From PNNG01 sp964577055 (GTDB taxonomy: Bacteria; Bacteroidota; Bacteroidia; UBA7662), in the NCBI GenBank assembly GCA_964577055.1, contig CAZNWC010000003.1, positions 193,999-257,998 on the forward strand: DNA of 64,000 bases, given 5' to 3'. A program made the position numbers and the translations under genes. Below the pieces are notes generated by a model that worked only from the letters and a program-made list of their open reading frames with translations, made no database searches and was not told the origin of the DNA. Numbering within the stretch: the stretch's first letter is position 1; each line of letters opens with the position of its first letter. Below are positions 8,473 through 18,067 of the stretch, in pieces.

Positions 8473-10877
8473 AAGCTCAATTCGATGTTAAAAAAGGTGC
8501 CTTTGGCGGGACTGCTGCTGCAGCTGATTTTGCCACCATGCATGGCAATAAATTCACGTACAACCACCAACCCCAAGCCTGAGCCCGGTATTTTGCCCAC
8601 ATTGGTACCGCGGTAGAAGGGTTCAAAAAGTTTCTTTTTATCGCCTTGTTTGAACCCAATGCCAAAGTCTTGTACCTCGATGCGTATGGTCTTTCGCTTG
8701 AAGTGCAAGTGCACAATGGGTGCAGGGGCGTTCGTTGAAAACTTGAGGGCATTGCCCAAGAGGTTCAATATGCAATGACTGATGAGCTGCTCGTCGATGT
8801 ATACGGTGGCAGGACTACCATATACTTGCAAGGCAGGCACCCGGCCGTCGTCTTGGTGGGCAAAATGCATGTCGATGAGTTCGGCAATGAGCTGTTCGAG
8901 CCGCACCGGATGTTTTTGCAAGGTGGTTTTGCCTGCTTCGAGTTTGCCCATGAGCAAGATTTCGTTCATGAGGTCGCCCACACGCTCGATTTCTTTCTGC
9001 ATTTTCACAAAGTGCTTGTCAGCCTTGCTTCTCAGTCCTTCTTCGGTTTGGGCGAGGTACATGCGCAAAATATCGAGACTCGAGCGAATGGTGGCCAGGG
9101 GTGTTCGGAATTCGTGTGAAGCCATCATCACGAATTGCGAACGCAACTCGGTAAGCTCTTTCTCTTTTTCAAAGGCCCGGGCGACTTCTTCTTCGGCTTT
9201 TTTTCGTTCGGTGATGTCGCGGGTGGACGCCTGGATGGCTTTGACCACGCCTTTGGCATCGGGAATGAAACGTGTGAGCGATTCTACCCAAATGTAATGG
9301 CCCTTTTGGTGTTTGATGCGGTAAGATATGCTGATGCGCTTTTCGCCCTGTAAGAGTTTTTGAAAGGCATTGTCGAGCACGTGCTGCCGGTCGTCGGGAT
9401 GGATGTATTCAAGTGGACTCAACCCGATGATTTCGGTAGGATTATAGCCCAACACCTCACGCATGGAAGGTGAGGCAAAGGTTACATTGCCTTGTACATC
9501 GTGCTGGGTGACAATATCGGTGATGTTTTCGCTGATAAGCCTGTATTGCGCCTCGCTGAGTTGCAGCTCGCGTTCGGCTTTGCGTTTGGCGGTTAAATCG
9601 ATGATAGTACCTGTGCTGCCAAGCGTATCGCCATGGGGACCGATCACCCTTTTGAGGGTGACTTCTGTCCAGATGGTATGGCCACGTTTGTGCCGGTACT
9701 GCATTTCATAGGTGTGGTATTCGTTCGGATTTCGGTCGATGTCGGCCCTGATTTGTGGCACATGCTCCAGCTCCAATGGGTCGAGGAAGTTGAGTCCGGC
9801 TTGTCCGATGCTTTCTTCCACGCTGAAGCCGGTAAGCAATTCCCAGGATTGGTTGAGAAAAGTAAAGCGCCCTTCGGCATCGGCTTCAAAAACCACTTCG
9901 CGGAGGTTATTGACTAGGTTGCGGTATTGTTTTTCGTTTTCGGCCAGGATTTGCTCGTGGATTTTGCGGCCAGTAATGTCGGAATCGCTGCCAGCCATGC
10001 GTATGGGTTGTCTATTGGCATCCCATTCGGCGGCTGCGCGGCTTTGCACCCAAACATAATGGCCCAAACCATGCAAAAAGCGAAATTCCATATCGTTGGT
10101 GCCATGGCCGCGTTCGAGGAATTTTTGAAAACTCTGGTCAACGTGCTCTCGGTCGTCGGGGTGGACCAAATTCAGCCAATAATCATAGGTCCATGCCCCA
10201 TCTTCGCGTTTGTAGCCAAAGGTTTCGAACCACAAATCGCTCAAAAAGGATTCGTTGTTTTCGAGATCGAGTTCCCAAATACCGTCTTTTGATCCACTGA
10301 TAGCCAAGTGATAGCGCTTGTTTGAAACCAACAGGGCCGATTTTAACTCCTGGTTTTCGAGGTAAAAGCCAATGGCATTGGCCATTGATTGCAGTGCATC
10401 GCGCTCATAATCGTACCAGTGCCGTGGAAATTGGCAAGCGTCGTATCCGATAAATCCCCACAATTGCTTCTTCACGCGGATAGGTATGAACAGGTAGCTC
10501 AGGATGTCCTGCTCTTCCATGAGGCCTTTGAAAGGTTGGGGAGCATTTGATACCATGCTTGAAACAGCTTGATTGTGTTGCAACAGTTCCAGCAAGTTAG
10601 GGTAGATGTTGTAAGGTACTGCTTGCAATTTGGGGTTGTGCAACTGAACGCTCACGTTTTCGGCCGTCCATTCGGCTTGTTGGCTCATGCACATTTCGCC
10701 GTCGACGCTTTCGTTTTTGAAAATGTAACAGCGGTCGGCGTCGGCGGCCATGCCCATGATCTGTACCAGCTCTTGCAGGGTTTGGTCGAAATGCAGCCCT
10801 TTTACCAACAATACGGAGGCCTTGGCAATGCCTGCCAGTATTTTCTCGGTTTGTGATGGGGCGAATACAGACTGCAT
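8469..10877 (-). CDS. GAF/PAS hybrid sensor histidine kinase
   Basis: This 802-residue kinase has no membrane segment, so it should be cytoplasmic. In order: a GAF-like domain (about 10-180), three PAS domains with PAC extensions (about 190-310, 315-435 and 440-560), a HisKA dimerisation helix with ASHEFRTPLATIRSS (His near 586), and a HATPase domain with N-box HCILNLLGNALKFS, G1 DFGIGF and G2 GSGLGLVVV. Three PAS domains plus GAF suggest a redox, light or small-ligand signal. Its partner is the AraC-type regulator directly downstream. It diverges from lpdA over about 125 bases. Confidence 0.92.
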   Translation of the reverse strand: MQSVFAPSQTEKILAGIAKASVLLVKGLHFDQTLQELVQIMGMAADADRCYIFKNESVDGEMCMSQQAEWTAENVSVQLHNPKLQAVPYNIYPNLLELLQHNQAVSSMVSNAPQPFKGLMEEQDILSYLFIPIRVKKQLWGFIGYDACQFPRHWYDYERDALQSMANAIGFYLENQELKSALLVSNKRYHLAISGSKDGIWELDLENNESFLSDLWFETFGYKREDGAWTYDYWLNLVHPDDREHVDQSFQKFLERGHGTNDMEFRFLHGLGHYVWVQSRAAAEWDANRQPIRMAGSDSDITGRKIHEQILAENEKQYRNLVNNLREVVFEADAEGRFTFLNQSWELLTGFSVEESIGQAGLNFLDPLELEHVPQIRADIDRNPNEYHTYEMQYRHKRGHTIWTEVTLKRVIGPHGDTLGSTGTIIDLTAKRKAERELQLSEAQYRLISENITDIVTQHDVQGNVTFASPSMREVLGYNPTEIIGLSPLEYIHPDDRQHVLDNAFQKLLQGEKRISISYRIKHQKGHYIWVESLTRFIPDAKGVVKAIQASTRDITERKKAEEEVARAFEKEKELTELRSQFVMMASHEFRTPLATIRSSLDILRMYLAQTEEGLRSKADKHFVKMQKEIERVGDLMNEILLMGKLEAGKTTLQKHPVRLEQLIAELIDMHFAHQDDGRVPALQVYGSPATVYIDEQLISHCILNLLGNALKFSTNAPAPIVHLHFKRKTIRIEVQDFGIGFKQGDKKKLFEPFYRGTNVGKIPGSGLGLVVVREFIAMHGGKISCSSSPAKGTFFNIELSL

Positions 10878-10979
10878 GGGGGCAATTTACACATTTGCGT
10901 CGTTCCTCCAAAAGTTGCAACAATGATGCAGGTTAAATGCAGAGATACAAGCGTCTTCGCATTGCGCCTGCATTTTCCG

Positions 10980-10987
10980 TATTTTTG
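10980..10987 (+). promoter_or_regulatory. Bacteroidota -7 box of lpdA
   Basis: TATTTTTG (TAnnTTTG) lies 16 bases before the lpdA ATG. It also argues against the longer frame that begins at 10923, because that start would lie upstream of the promoter. Confidence 0.5.
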
Positions 10988-11003
10988 CAAAAAATTCACG
11001 CTT

Positions 11004-12407
11004 ATGCAATTCGATCTTGTGGTCATCGGTGCCGGTCCTGGCGGTTATGTAGCAGCCATTCGTGCAGCCCAACTGGGTTTAAAAACAGCCATTGTTGAGC
11101 GTTACAATACGCTTGGTGGTACTTGTTTGAATGTAGGTTGTATTCCTTCGAAGGCCATGCTCGATTCATCAGAGCATTACCACAATGCAGCGCATACCTT
11201 CAAAACGCATGGCATTGAGTTGAGCAATTTGCAGGTGAATTTGCCGCAGATGGTGGCCCGAAAAAACGACGTGGTGAAGCAAAACGTGGATGGTATTTCT
11301 TTTTTGATGAAGAAAAACAAAATCACCGTCTTTCACGGGCATGGCACCTTTGCCGACAAGCACAGTTTGCTGATTGCCAAAAATGATGGCAGCAGTGAAA
11401 CCATTACGGCCAAAAACTTCATCATTGCCACGGGCAGCAAACCGGCGAGTGTGCCGGGCATTGCCATCGACAAAAAGCGCATCATCACCTCTACCGAAGC
11501 CCTCAACCTGCCCGAAGTGCCCAAGCACATGGTGGTGATTGGTGGTGGGGTTATTGGCATGGAGATGGGCTCGGTGTACGCGCGCTTGGGCTGTAAGATC
11601 ACTGTGATTGAGTTTACCGAAAGTCTTATTCCCACCATGGATGCTGCTTTGGGCAAAGAACTCCAAAAAGTGTTGGGCAAGTTGGGCTTCGATTTTCATT
11701 TCGGTCACAAGGTTACCCAAGTGGTTACCAAGGGCAAACAAACGGTGGTGACTTTTGAAGAGCTCAAAACGGGCGAGGTCAAAGAGATAAAGGCCGATTA
11801 TACCTTGGTTTCGGTGGGCCGCCGTCCGTATACCGATCAATTGGGACTCGACAAGGCCGGTTTGGCTACCGACGAACGTGGCCGCATTGCGGTGAACGAA
11901 CATTTGCAAACGGCTGAGCCCCATATTTTCGCCATTGGTGATGTGGTACGCGGGGCCATGTTGGCGCACAAAGCCGAAGAAGAAGGAGTGTTTGTGGCAG
12001 AATATTTGGCTGGACAAAAACCGCACATCAACTATTTATTGATTCCGAATGTGGTGTATACCTGGCCTGAAGTGGCTGGGGTGGGGCATACCGAACAAGA
12101 GCTCAAAGCCCAGGGCATTCCGTACAAAACGGGTAATTTCCCTTTCAAGGCCAGCGGTCGTGCCCGTGCGTCGATGGATACCGATGGTTTTGTGAAGGTG
12201 TATGCGCACCAGCAAACCGATGAAATTTTGGGTGTGCATATGATTGGTCCACGTGTGGCCGACATGATTGCCGAGGCGGTGGTGGCCATGGAGTTTAGGG
12301 CCAGTGCTGAGGATATTGCCCGCATGAGCCATGCGCACCCCACTTATACCGAGGTGTTTAGGGAGGCGTGTTTGGCGGCGACGGGGAACAGGGCGATACA
12401 TATGTAG
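11004..12407 (+). CDS. lpdA: Dihydrolipoyl dehydrogenase (E3)
   Basis: This 467-residue flavoprotein starts MQFDLVVIGAGPGGYVAAIR (FAD-binding GxGxxG). The redox-active disulfide GGTCLNVGCIPSK has C41 and C46, followed by a second dinucleotide site for NAD (VIGGGVIGMEMGSVYARLG) and the C-terminal dimer-interface HAHPTYTEV with the catalytic His. It reoxidises the lipoamide of pyruvate, 2-oxoglutarate or branched-chain dehydrogenase complexes and of the glycine cleavage system. No E1, E2 or glycine-cleavage genes are adjacent, so it probably serves several complexes in trans. Confidence 0.96.
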   Translation: MQFDLVVIGAGPGGYVAAIRAAQLGLKTAIVERYNTLGGTCLNVGCIPSKAMLDSSEHYHNAAHTFKTHGIELSNLQVNLPQMVARKNDVVKQNVDGISFLMKKNKITVFHGHGTFADKHSLLIAKNDGSSETITAKNFIIATGSKPASVPGIAIDKKRIITSTEALNLPEVPKHMVVIGGGVIGMEMGSVYARLGCKITVIEFTESLIPTMDAALGKELQKVLGKLGFDFHFGHKVTQVVTKGKQTVVTFEELKTGEVKEIKADYTLVSVGRRPYTDQLGLDKAGLATDERGRIAVNEHLQTAEPHIFAIGDVVRGAMLAHKAEEEGVFVAEYLAGQKPHINYLLIPNVVYTWPEVAGVGHTEQELKAQGIPYKTGNFPFKASGRARASMDTDGFVKVYAHQQTDEILGVHMIGPRVADMIAEAVVAMEFRASAEDIARMSHAHPTYTEVFREACLAATGNRAIHM

Positions 12408-12424
12408 GCCAGGCTGGTGCGTGG

Positions 12425-12493
12425 GCCCCGCTGGCGCGGGGCTGTGGACGCTTCGCTGTGGGCGCTTTGCTGTGAGTGCCCCGCTGCGCGGGG
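12425..12493. repeat. GC-rich hairpins after lpdA
   Basis: Two strong stem-loops lie here: 12425-12442 (seven-base arms GCCCCGC/GCGGGGC) and 12479-12493 (CCCCGC, loop TGC, GCGGGG). They flank two near-identical 14-base units (CGCTTCGCTGTGGG and CGCTTTGCTGTGAG). They may help end lpdA transcription, though no T-run follows. Confidence 0.55.
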
Positions 12494-12523
12494 GCGGGGA
12501 GGTGCGTTTTTTGGGGGGTGGCT

Positions 12524-12538
12524 CCCACTTTCTCCCAC
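12524..12538 (-). promoter_or_regulatory. Inverted pair of MraZ-type boxes
   Basis: On the minus strand this reads GTGGGAGAAAGTGGG: two GTGGG boxes at 10-base spacing, the arrangement bound by MraZ in E. coli. The same 15 bases occur in direct orientation at 12721-12735. Confidence 0.55.
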
Positions 12539-12720
12539 AACTGCCTAAAAAATCGATTTTTTGAGGTTCTGTGGTGGTGCTTGAGGGCATTGCGGGGAAT
12601 GTATTTTTTGTTTTTCAGTGTTTCTTTTCGGGCTGGATACAGGTATCATATGCGTTTTTGCGCCTGAAACAATGTTTGTCTATTGCAATATCGCTGTGGA
12701 TAAAAACGAAGTGTTTTAAG

Positions 12721-12767
12721 GTGGGAGAAAGTGGGGGATTGTGGAATAGTTCATACCTTAGTGTTTG
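12721..12767 (+). promoter_or_regulatory. MraZ box array and probable mraZ promoter
   Basis: GTGGG, GTGGG and GTGGA start at 12721, 12731 and 12741. They are separated by five-base spacers, as in the MraZ operator of the E. coli dcw cluster. A TTG at 12739 and a weak -7-like TAGTGTTTG at 12759-12767 follow, so bound MraZ would cover the -33 region. Autorepression of the dcw operon is the likely role. Confidence 0.65.
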
Positions 12768-12782
12768 TAAAAGTCCACACCC

Positions 12783-13232
12783 GTGACCCAATTCCTCGGA
12801 GAATACGAACTCAAGCTCGATGCAAAAGGCCGCCTGGTTTTGCCAGCCGGTTTGATGCGTCAACTGCCGGCCGAAGCGGCGGGCAGGCTGGTGGTGAACC
12901 GGGGTTTCGAAAAGTGCCTGGTATTGTATCCGGCCAGTGAGTGGGACGGTATTGTGGCCGAGGTGAACAAGCTCAATCCTTATGTAAAGGAAAACCGCGA
13001 GTTTGTGCGCTATTTCCTGCGTGGAGCTTCGCCCTTGGAGCTCGATGCCGCCAACCGCATTAATTTGCCCAATCCGCTTTTGGAGTACGCAGCCATTGAA
13101 AAGGATGTGGTGCTGTTTGGCAATCTCAACAAAATTGAAATCTGGTCGAAGCAATTGTACACCGACATGCTCAACAATGAGCCCGGTGATTTTTCTGCGT
13201 TGGCCGAAAAGGTGATGGGAGGTAGGCTGTGA
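12783..13232 (+). CDS. mraZ: Transcriptional regulator MraZ
   Basis: The 149-residue protein starts with GTG (GTQFLGEYE in the frame). It holds two AbrB/SpoVT-like swapped-hairpin domains with the paired motifs DAKGRLVLPAG (about 14-24) and DAANRINLPNPL (about 88-99). MraZ forms rings that bind tandem GTGGG-type boxes before the dcw cluster and usually represses it; such boxes lie 38-62 bases upstream here. The stop overlaps the rsmH start as GTGA. It is the first gene of the 13-gene division and wall operon. Confidence 0.95.
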   Translation: MTQFLGEYELKLDAKGRLVLPAGLMRQLPAEAAGRLVVNRGFEKCLVLYPASEWDGIVAEVNKLNPYVKENREFVRYFLRGASPLELDAANRINLPNPLLEYAAIEKDVVLFGNLNKIEIWSKQLYTDMLNNEPGDFSALAEKVMGGRL

Positions 13233-14140
13233 CCGCAACGGCTTACCACCGTCCGGTGATGCTGAACGAGTGTCTCGAAGGCCTCGACCTCCAGTCTGGC
13301 GGCACCTATGTAGATGTAACTTTTGGCGGCGGTGGGCACAGCCGGGCCATCCTCGATCGATTGGGGGCGCAAGGTCGTCTCCTCGCGTTCGACCAGGATC
13401 CCGACGTGCAAGCCCATCTACCCCAGGATGGGCGCTTCACTTTTGTAGACGCCAACTTCCGCCATCTGAAGCGCTTTTTGCGCCTCCACGGGGCCTTGCC
13501 GGTGGATGGTATTTTGGCCGATTTAGGGGTGAGCTCACACCAATTCGACGAGGCTGAACGCGGTTTCAGCTTTCGTTTTGATGCTGAACTCGATATGCGC
13601 ATGGACACCCGTGCTGAGCGCAGTGCCCGCGAATTGTTGAACGAAGCCTCAGAAGAAGAGCTGCGCCGCATTTTCCGCTTGTACGGCGAGCTTACCAATG
13701 CCGGCAGGGTGGCAAAACTGGTGGTGCTGGCCCGCAGCAAGGGCGAGTTGCGTACCATTGAGCAGCTCAAGGCTGCCATCGCACCGGCCATGGGCAACGA
13801 CAAACCATCGAAGTTCTACGCCAAGGTTTTTCAAGCCTTGCGGATTGAGCTCAACGAAGAAATGGAAGCCTTGCAGGAATTTCTGTTGCAATGTACCGAG
13901 GTTATCAAGCCCGGTGGTCGCTTGGTTGTGATGAGCTACCATTCGCTCGAAGACCGTTTGGTAAAGCACCTGATCAAGCAGGGCAATTTGGAAGGCAAGG
14001 TAGAGAAAGATTTTTACGGCAACGATTTGCGGCCTTTTGATCCGGTTAACGGCAGGGCCATTGTGGCTTCGGATGCCGAGCAGTTGGAAAATCCACGCGC
14101 CCGCAGCGCCAAACTGAGGATAGGAGTCCGCCGCGCATGA
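13229..14140 (+). CDS. rsmH: 16S rRNA (cytosine1402-N4)-methyltransferase RsmH
   Basis: The 303-residue SAM-dependent methyltransferase starts with GTG. It shows YHRPVMLNECLEGL at the N-terminus, SAM motif I VDVTFGGGGHSRAIL, DLGVSSHQFDEAERGFSF and SYHSLEDRLVKH, all diagnostic of RsmH. It methylates C1402 in the decoding centre of the small subunit. A GGGAGG tract precedes the start by a few bases, unusual for this phylum. Overlaps of four bases with mraZ (GTGA) and ftsL (ATGA) indicate coupled translation. Confidence 0.96.
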   Translation: MTATAYHRPVMLNECLEGLDLQSGGTYVDVTFGGGGHSRAILDRLGAQGRLLAFDQDPDVQAHLPQDGRFTFVDANFRHLKRFLRLHGALPVDGILADLGVSSHQFDEAERGFSFRFDAELDMRMDTRAERSARELLNEASEEELRRIFRLYGELTNAGRVAKLVVLARSKGELRTIEQLKAAIAPAMGNDKPSKFYAKVFQALRIELNEEMEALQEFLLQCTEVIKPGGRLVVMSYHSLEDRLVKHLIKQGNLEGKVEKDFYGNDLRPFDPVNGRAIVASDAEQLENPRARSAKLRIGVRRA

Positions 14141-14514
14141 ATACCTACAAGCCCAAAAACGAAACACGTGCGCAAGCGGCCGAAAGCACGCCCAAAAGTG
14201 GTCGGCGCATCAACCTGTTTGGTTTGTTTGATCCCGAGCGCTACCTCAAAGCGCAGGCGGTGGGCAAAAACCTGCCATTTGTGCTCTACTGCAGCGTATT
14301 GGTCTTGCTCTACATTGCCAATGCGCACATGGTAGAAAAGCGCATTCGCAGCATCAACAAGCTCGAAAACGAGCTCCAGGATTTGAGGGCCGAGTACATC
14401 ACCCTCAAAAGTGAATTGATGTACCTGAGCAAACAAAGTGAAGTGGCCAAAAGGGTGGAGGTTGCCGGCTTAAAGGAGCTGCGATCGGCACCCAAAAAGA
14501 TATACATCGACTGA
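14137..14514 (+). CDS. ftsL: FtsL-like cell division protein
   Basis: This 125-residue bitopic protein has an N-terminal cytoplasmic part of about 45 residues, one membrane helix (about 47-68, LPFVLYCSVLVLLYIANAHM) and a periplasmic coiled coil (KLENELQDLRAEYITLKSE). Position between rsmH and ftsI and this topology define FtsL, which bridges FtsQ/B to the FtsWI synthase; sequence similarity to proteobacterial FtsL is low. It overlaps rsmH by ATGA and ftsI by one base (TGATG). No separate ftsB is in the cluster. Confidence 0.85.
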   Translation: MNTYKPKNETRAQAAESTPKSGRRINLFGLFDPERYLKAQAVGKNLPFVLYCSVLVLLYIANAHMVEKRIRSINKLENELQDLRAEYITLKSELMYLSKQSEVAKRVEVAGLKELRSAPKKIYID

Positions 14515-16607
14515 TGAGCGTGAAGCAAGATATCGTCAGGAGGATTTACCTCTCCTTTGCACTGATGGTGCTGGTGGGACTGGGCATTGTGTTCCAGGCT
14601 GCCCGTATCCAAACGGTGGAGGGAGCTTATTACCGCGAGCTGGCCGACAGTTTGACCACGGCTTACCGCAGCATTGAGGCCATACGCGGCAATATTTATG
14701 CAGCCGATGGCAGTTTGCTGGCCACCTCGGTGCCCATTTACGATGTGCGCATGGACACCCGGGTGGACGGTCTCACCGACGAACTTTTTGAAAACAAGGT
14801 GGATTCACTGGCCATGGGTTTGGCCCACATTTTCGGTGATATGAGCGCGCGTGAATATGCCCGCAAAATCCGTGAAGGACGCCGCAAAGGCAAACGCAAT
14901 CTGCTCATCAAGCGCAATATCAATTACGAAGAACTGCAGCGCGTGAAAAAACTCGCCTTGTTCAACCGCGGTCGCTACAAAGGCGGCATGGTGGTAGAGC
15001 AGAAGACCAAAAGAGAAATGCCATTCCGACATCTCGCCAGGCGCACCATCGGTTATGCCATTGCCGGTGTGGCGCCGGTGGGATTGGAGGGCGCTTTTGA
15101 TGCTGAATTGGCGGGCATTGGAGGCAAGCGTCTGATGCAAAAAATCGCGGGTGGCGTTTGGATTCCAATCAACGACCGCGACGAAATAGAGCCGCGCCAT
15201 GGCAACGACATTGTGACCACCATCGATGTGAACATACAGGACGTAACCGAAGCGGCCCTGCTCAAGGCTTTGGAGAAAAACAATGCCGACCACGGTACTG
15301 CCATTGTGATGGAGGTGGCCACTGGCAAAATCAAAGCCATGGCCAATTTGGGTCGCGACAGTGAAGGCGGTTTGTACTACGAAAAATACAACTATGCCAT
15401 TGGTGAAAGTGCAGAGCCTGGGTCTACCATGAAGTTGGCTTCGCTGATGGTGGCTTTGGAGCGGGGCGACGTGAAGTTGGCCGACAGCATTGATTTGGAG
15501 CGCGGTCAGTTTCGGTTTTACGACCGGGTCATGAAAGATTCGGAGAAGCACGATTACCGGAAGATGAGCGTCAAAGACCTTTTTGCTATCAGTTCCAATG
15601 TGGGTGTTTCGCGCCTTGTGAACGATTTGTATGGCCAAAACCCAAAGGCATTTTTGGCGGGTCTCGAACAATTGGGCCTGGGCAAGCTCACGGGCATCGA
15701 AATCAAAGGGGAGGGCAAACCCGTGCTTAAAACGCCTGGTACCAAAGGCTGGAGCGGTGTAACCCTTCCTTGGATGAGTGTAGGTTATGAACTGCGCCTC
15801 ACGCCCTTGCAAGTGCTCACCTTGTACAATTCAGTTGCCAACGACGGCAAAATGATGCGCCCTTACCTGGTGCACGGGGTGCAGGAGTATGGCAAGGCAG
15901 TGAAAAAGTACAAGCCCGAAGTACTGCAAGCCAGCATTGCCAGTGCGTCAACTATCCATCAAGCCCGCGAACTGCTCGAACATGTGGCGGTGATGGGTAC
16001 GGCCAAACATCTGCAAGGCAAACAATACGCCATTGCCGGCAAGACGGGTACTGCCCTCATTGCCGATAACAGTGCAGGCTACCGCGGAACGGTAAAGTAC
16101 CGGGCCTCATTTGCCGGCTATTTTCCAGCCGACAAACCGCGCTACAGTGTGATTGTGGTGGTGAACAATCCGAGTGCCGGGGTGTATTACGGCGGTTATG
16201 TGGCTGGACCGGTGTTCAAGGAAATTGCCGACAAGGTGTACGCCTCGCACATCAATCCGTACTTGAACCAAGATCGTCCGACCGACGAGCAGCCCGACTA
16301 CCTCATTGTAAAGGGTGGCCGCCGCGACGAAACCGAATATGTGTTGCGCAAGCTCGATTTCAAATACCAGGATGCGCCCGATGCCGAGTGGATCCGCCAG
16401 GCTGACAGCACGCAGCTCACCGAAGTATCCATCAAAGACAAGCTGGTACCACAGGTTACCGGCATGGGATTAAAAGATGCCGTTTTTCTGCTCGAAAATG
16501 CTGGTTTACGCGTGGTGCCCATAGGCCGCGGCAAGGTGGTGCGTCAGAGCATAAAAGCCGGCTCGGCCTATCGTAAAAACCAGGAAATCGTCATAGAACT
16601 CAGCTGA
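14514..16607 (+). CDS. ftsI: Septal peptidoglycan transpeptidase FtsI (PBP3)
   Basis: The 697-residue class B penicillin-binding protein has an N-terminal membrane anchor (about 10-30), a pedestal domain, and a transpeptidase domain with SxxK at S304 (STMK), SxN at S360 (SSN) and KTGT at K510. A C-terminal PASTA-type domain (about 640-697, VPQVTGMGLKDAVFLLENAG) is usual in this phylum and absent from E. coli FtsI. It cross-links septal peptidoglycan together with FtsW. One-base overlaps join it to ftsL and murE. Confidence 0.96.
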   Translation: MSVKQDIVRRIYLSFALMVLVGLGIVFQAARIQTVEGAYYRELADSLTTAYRSIEAIRGNIYAADGSLLATSVPIYDVRMDTRVDGLTDELFENKVDSLAMGLAHIFGDMSAREYARKIREGRRKGKRNLLIKRNINYEELQRVKKLALFNRGRYKGGMVVEQKTKREMPFRHLARRTIGYAIAGVAPVGLEGAFDAELAGIGGKRLMQKIAGGVWIPINDRDEIEPRHGNDIVTTIDVNIQDVTEAALLKALEKNNADHGTAIVMEVATGKIKAMANLGRDSEGGLYYEKYNYAIGESAEPGSTMKLASLMVALERGDVKLADSIDLERGQFRFYDRVMKDSEKHDYRKMSVKDLFAISSNVGVSRLVNDLYGQNPKAFLAGLEQLGLGKLTGIEIKGEGKPVLKTPGTKGWSGVTLPWMSVGYELRLTPLQVLTLYNSVANDGKMMRPYLVHGVQEYGKAVKKYKPEVLQASIASASTIHQARELLEHVAVMGTAKHLQGKQYAIAGKTGTALIADNSAGYRGTVKYRASFAGYFPADKPRYSVIVVVNNPSAGVYYGGYVAGPVFKEIADKVYASHINPYLNQDRPTDEQPDYLIVKGGRRDETEYVLRKLDFKYQDAPDAEWIRQADSTQLTEVSIKDKLVPQVTGMGLKDAVFLLENAGLRVVPIGRGKVVRQSIKAGSAYRKNQEIVIELS

Positions 16608-18067
16608 TGCCAAGTTTACGCGACATATTGTACAAAGCTGGGGCCGTTGAAATACACGGCAGCACCGACCGTGACATCACGGCCGTAGCCCTCGACTCGC
16701 GCAAGGTAGTGGCCGGTGCCGTATTTGTGGCGGTACGCGGCAGTGCCACCGATGGCCACCAATACATGGCCAAAGCAGTGGAGCTGGGTGCAACCGCCAT
16801 TGTGTGCGAAGAGTTGCCCGCTGCACGTGCGGCTGGCATCACGTATGTGCGTGTGCCCGACAGCAGCAAGGCCCTTGCCTGGTTGGCTTGCAACTTTTAC
16901 GACAATCCATCTGAAAAACTCAAGCTCGTAGGCATTACCGGCACCAATGGCAAAACCACCACGGTGAATTTGCTCTTTGCGCTGTTTACCCGTATGGGCT
17001 ACCCCTGTGGTTTGTTGTCGACCGTGGGCAACCGCATTGGCAACCGCAGTTTGGAAGCCACGCATACCACGCCCGATGCCGTGACCATCAATGCCCTCTT
17101 GGCCGAGATGGTGGAGGCCGGATGCAGTCACGCCTTCATGGAAGTGAGTTCGCATGCCGCACACCAGCACCGCATAGAGGGTTTGGCATTTGATGTGGCC
17201 ATTTTTAGCAACATCACCCACGACCACCTCGATTACCACGGCACCTTTGACCATTACCTCAAGGCCAAGAAGTCGTTTTTCGACCGTTTGTCGGCCGAGG
17301 CGGTGGCCTTGGTGAACCGCGACGATAAAAATGGCCTGGTGATGACCCAAAACACCAAGGCCAAGGTGCAGACTTTTTCACTGCGGCAGGAAGCCGATTT
17401 GAAGGCTAAAGTGCTCGAAAACAATTTCGCTGGTTTGCATTTGCTGTTAGATGGCACCGATTTCCACAGCGGCTTGATAGGCAGCTTTAACGCCTACAAT
17501 TTGCTGGCGGTGTATGGCGCAGCCATTGCTTTGGGCGAAGACAAGCTCGAGGTGCTCACAGCACTTTCATCTTTGGCTGCACCCAGCGGTAGGTTCGACT
17601 ATGTGCGCAGTGCCAAACTCATTACCGGTATTGTTGATTATGCCCATACGCCCGATGCATTGGAGAATGTGTTGCGCACCATCCGCGACATCCGGCAGGG
17701 CAACGAACGCATCATTACGGTGGTGGGTTGCGGTGGCGATCGCGACAAAACCAAACGCCCTGTGATGGCTGAACTGGCTGCCCGCATGAGCGATAAAGCC
17801 ATTTTAACCAGCGACAATCCCCGCACCGAAGATCCCGAGCGGATCCTCGACGAGATGCAGGCCGGTTTGTCGCTCGAGCAAAAAATCAACACCCTGCGCA
17901 TCAGCGACCGTGCCGAAGCCATTCGCGCGGCCTGCCTGTTGGCCTTGCCTGGCGACATCATTTTGGTGGCCGGCAAGGGGCATGAAACCTACCAGGACAT
18001 TGCCGGGGTAAAACACCCTTTTGACGACAAAGCCGAACTCCTCAAAAACCTTGAAAGCCTGAAATAA
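16607..18067 (+). CDS. murE: UDP-MurNAc-L-Ala-D-Glu:meso-diaminopimelate ligase MurE
   Basis: The 486-residue Mur ligase has the ATP loop GITGTNGKTTT (residues 109-119), the central-domain VSSHAAHQHR and the C-terminal DNPRTEDP. DNPR selects meso-diaminopimelate over lysine, so the wall should be of the A1-gamma, Gram-negative type. It adds the third stem-peptide residue in the cytoplasm. The TAATG junction with mraY overlaps by one base. Confidence 0.96.
   Translation: MPSLRDILYKAGAVEIHGSTDRDITAVALDSRKVVAGAVFVAVRGSATDGHQYMAKAVELGATAIVCEELPAARAAGITYVRVPDSSKALAWLACNFYDNPSEKLKLVGITGTNGKTTTVNLLFALFTRMGYPCGLLSTVGNRIGNRSLEATHTTPDAVTINALLAEMVEAGCSHAFMEVSSHAAHQHRIEGLAFDVAIFSNITHDHLDYHGTFDHYLKAKKSFFDRLSAEAVALVNRDDKNGLVMTQNTKAKVQTFSLRQEADLKAKVLENNFAGLHLLLDGTDFHSGLIGSFNAYNLLAVYGAAIALGEDKLEVLTALSSLAAPSGRFDYVRSAKLITGIVDYAHTPDALENVLRTIRDIRQGNERIITVVGCGGDRDKTKRPVMAELAARMSDKAILTSDNPRTEDPERILDEMQAGLSLEQKINTLRISDRAEAIRAACLLALPGDIILVAGKGHETYQDIAGVKHPFDDKAELLKNLESLK

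Noticed and set aside
12331..12590. Long open frames on both strands over the GC-rich hairpin region after lpdA
   Set aside because: They are dictated by repeat composition, lack family features and overlap the end of lpdA and MraZ boxes.
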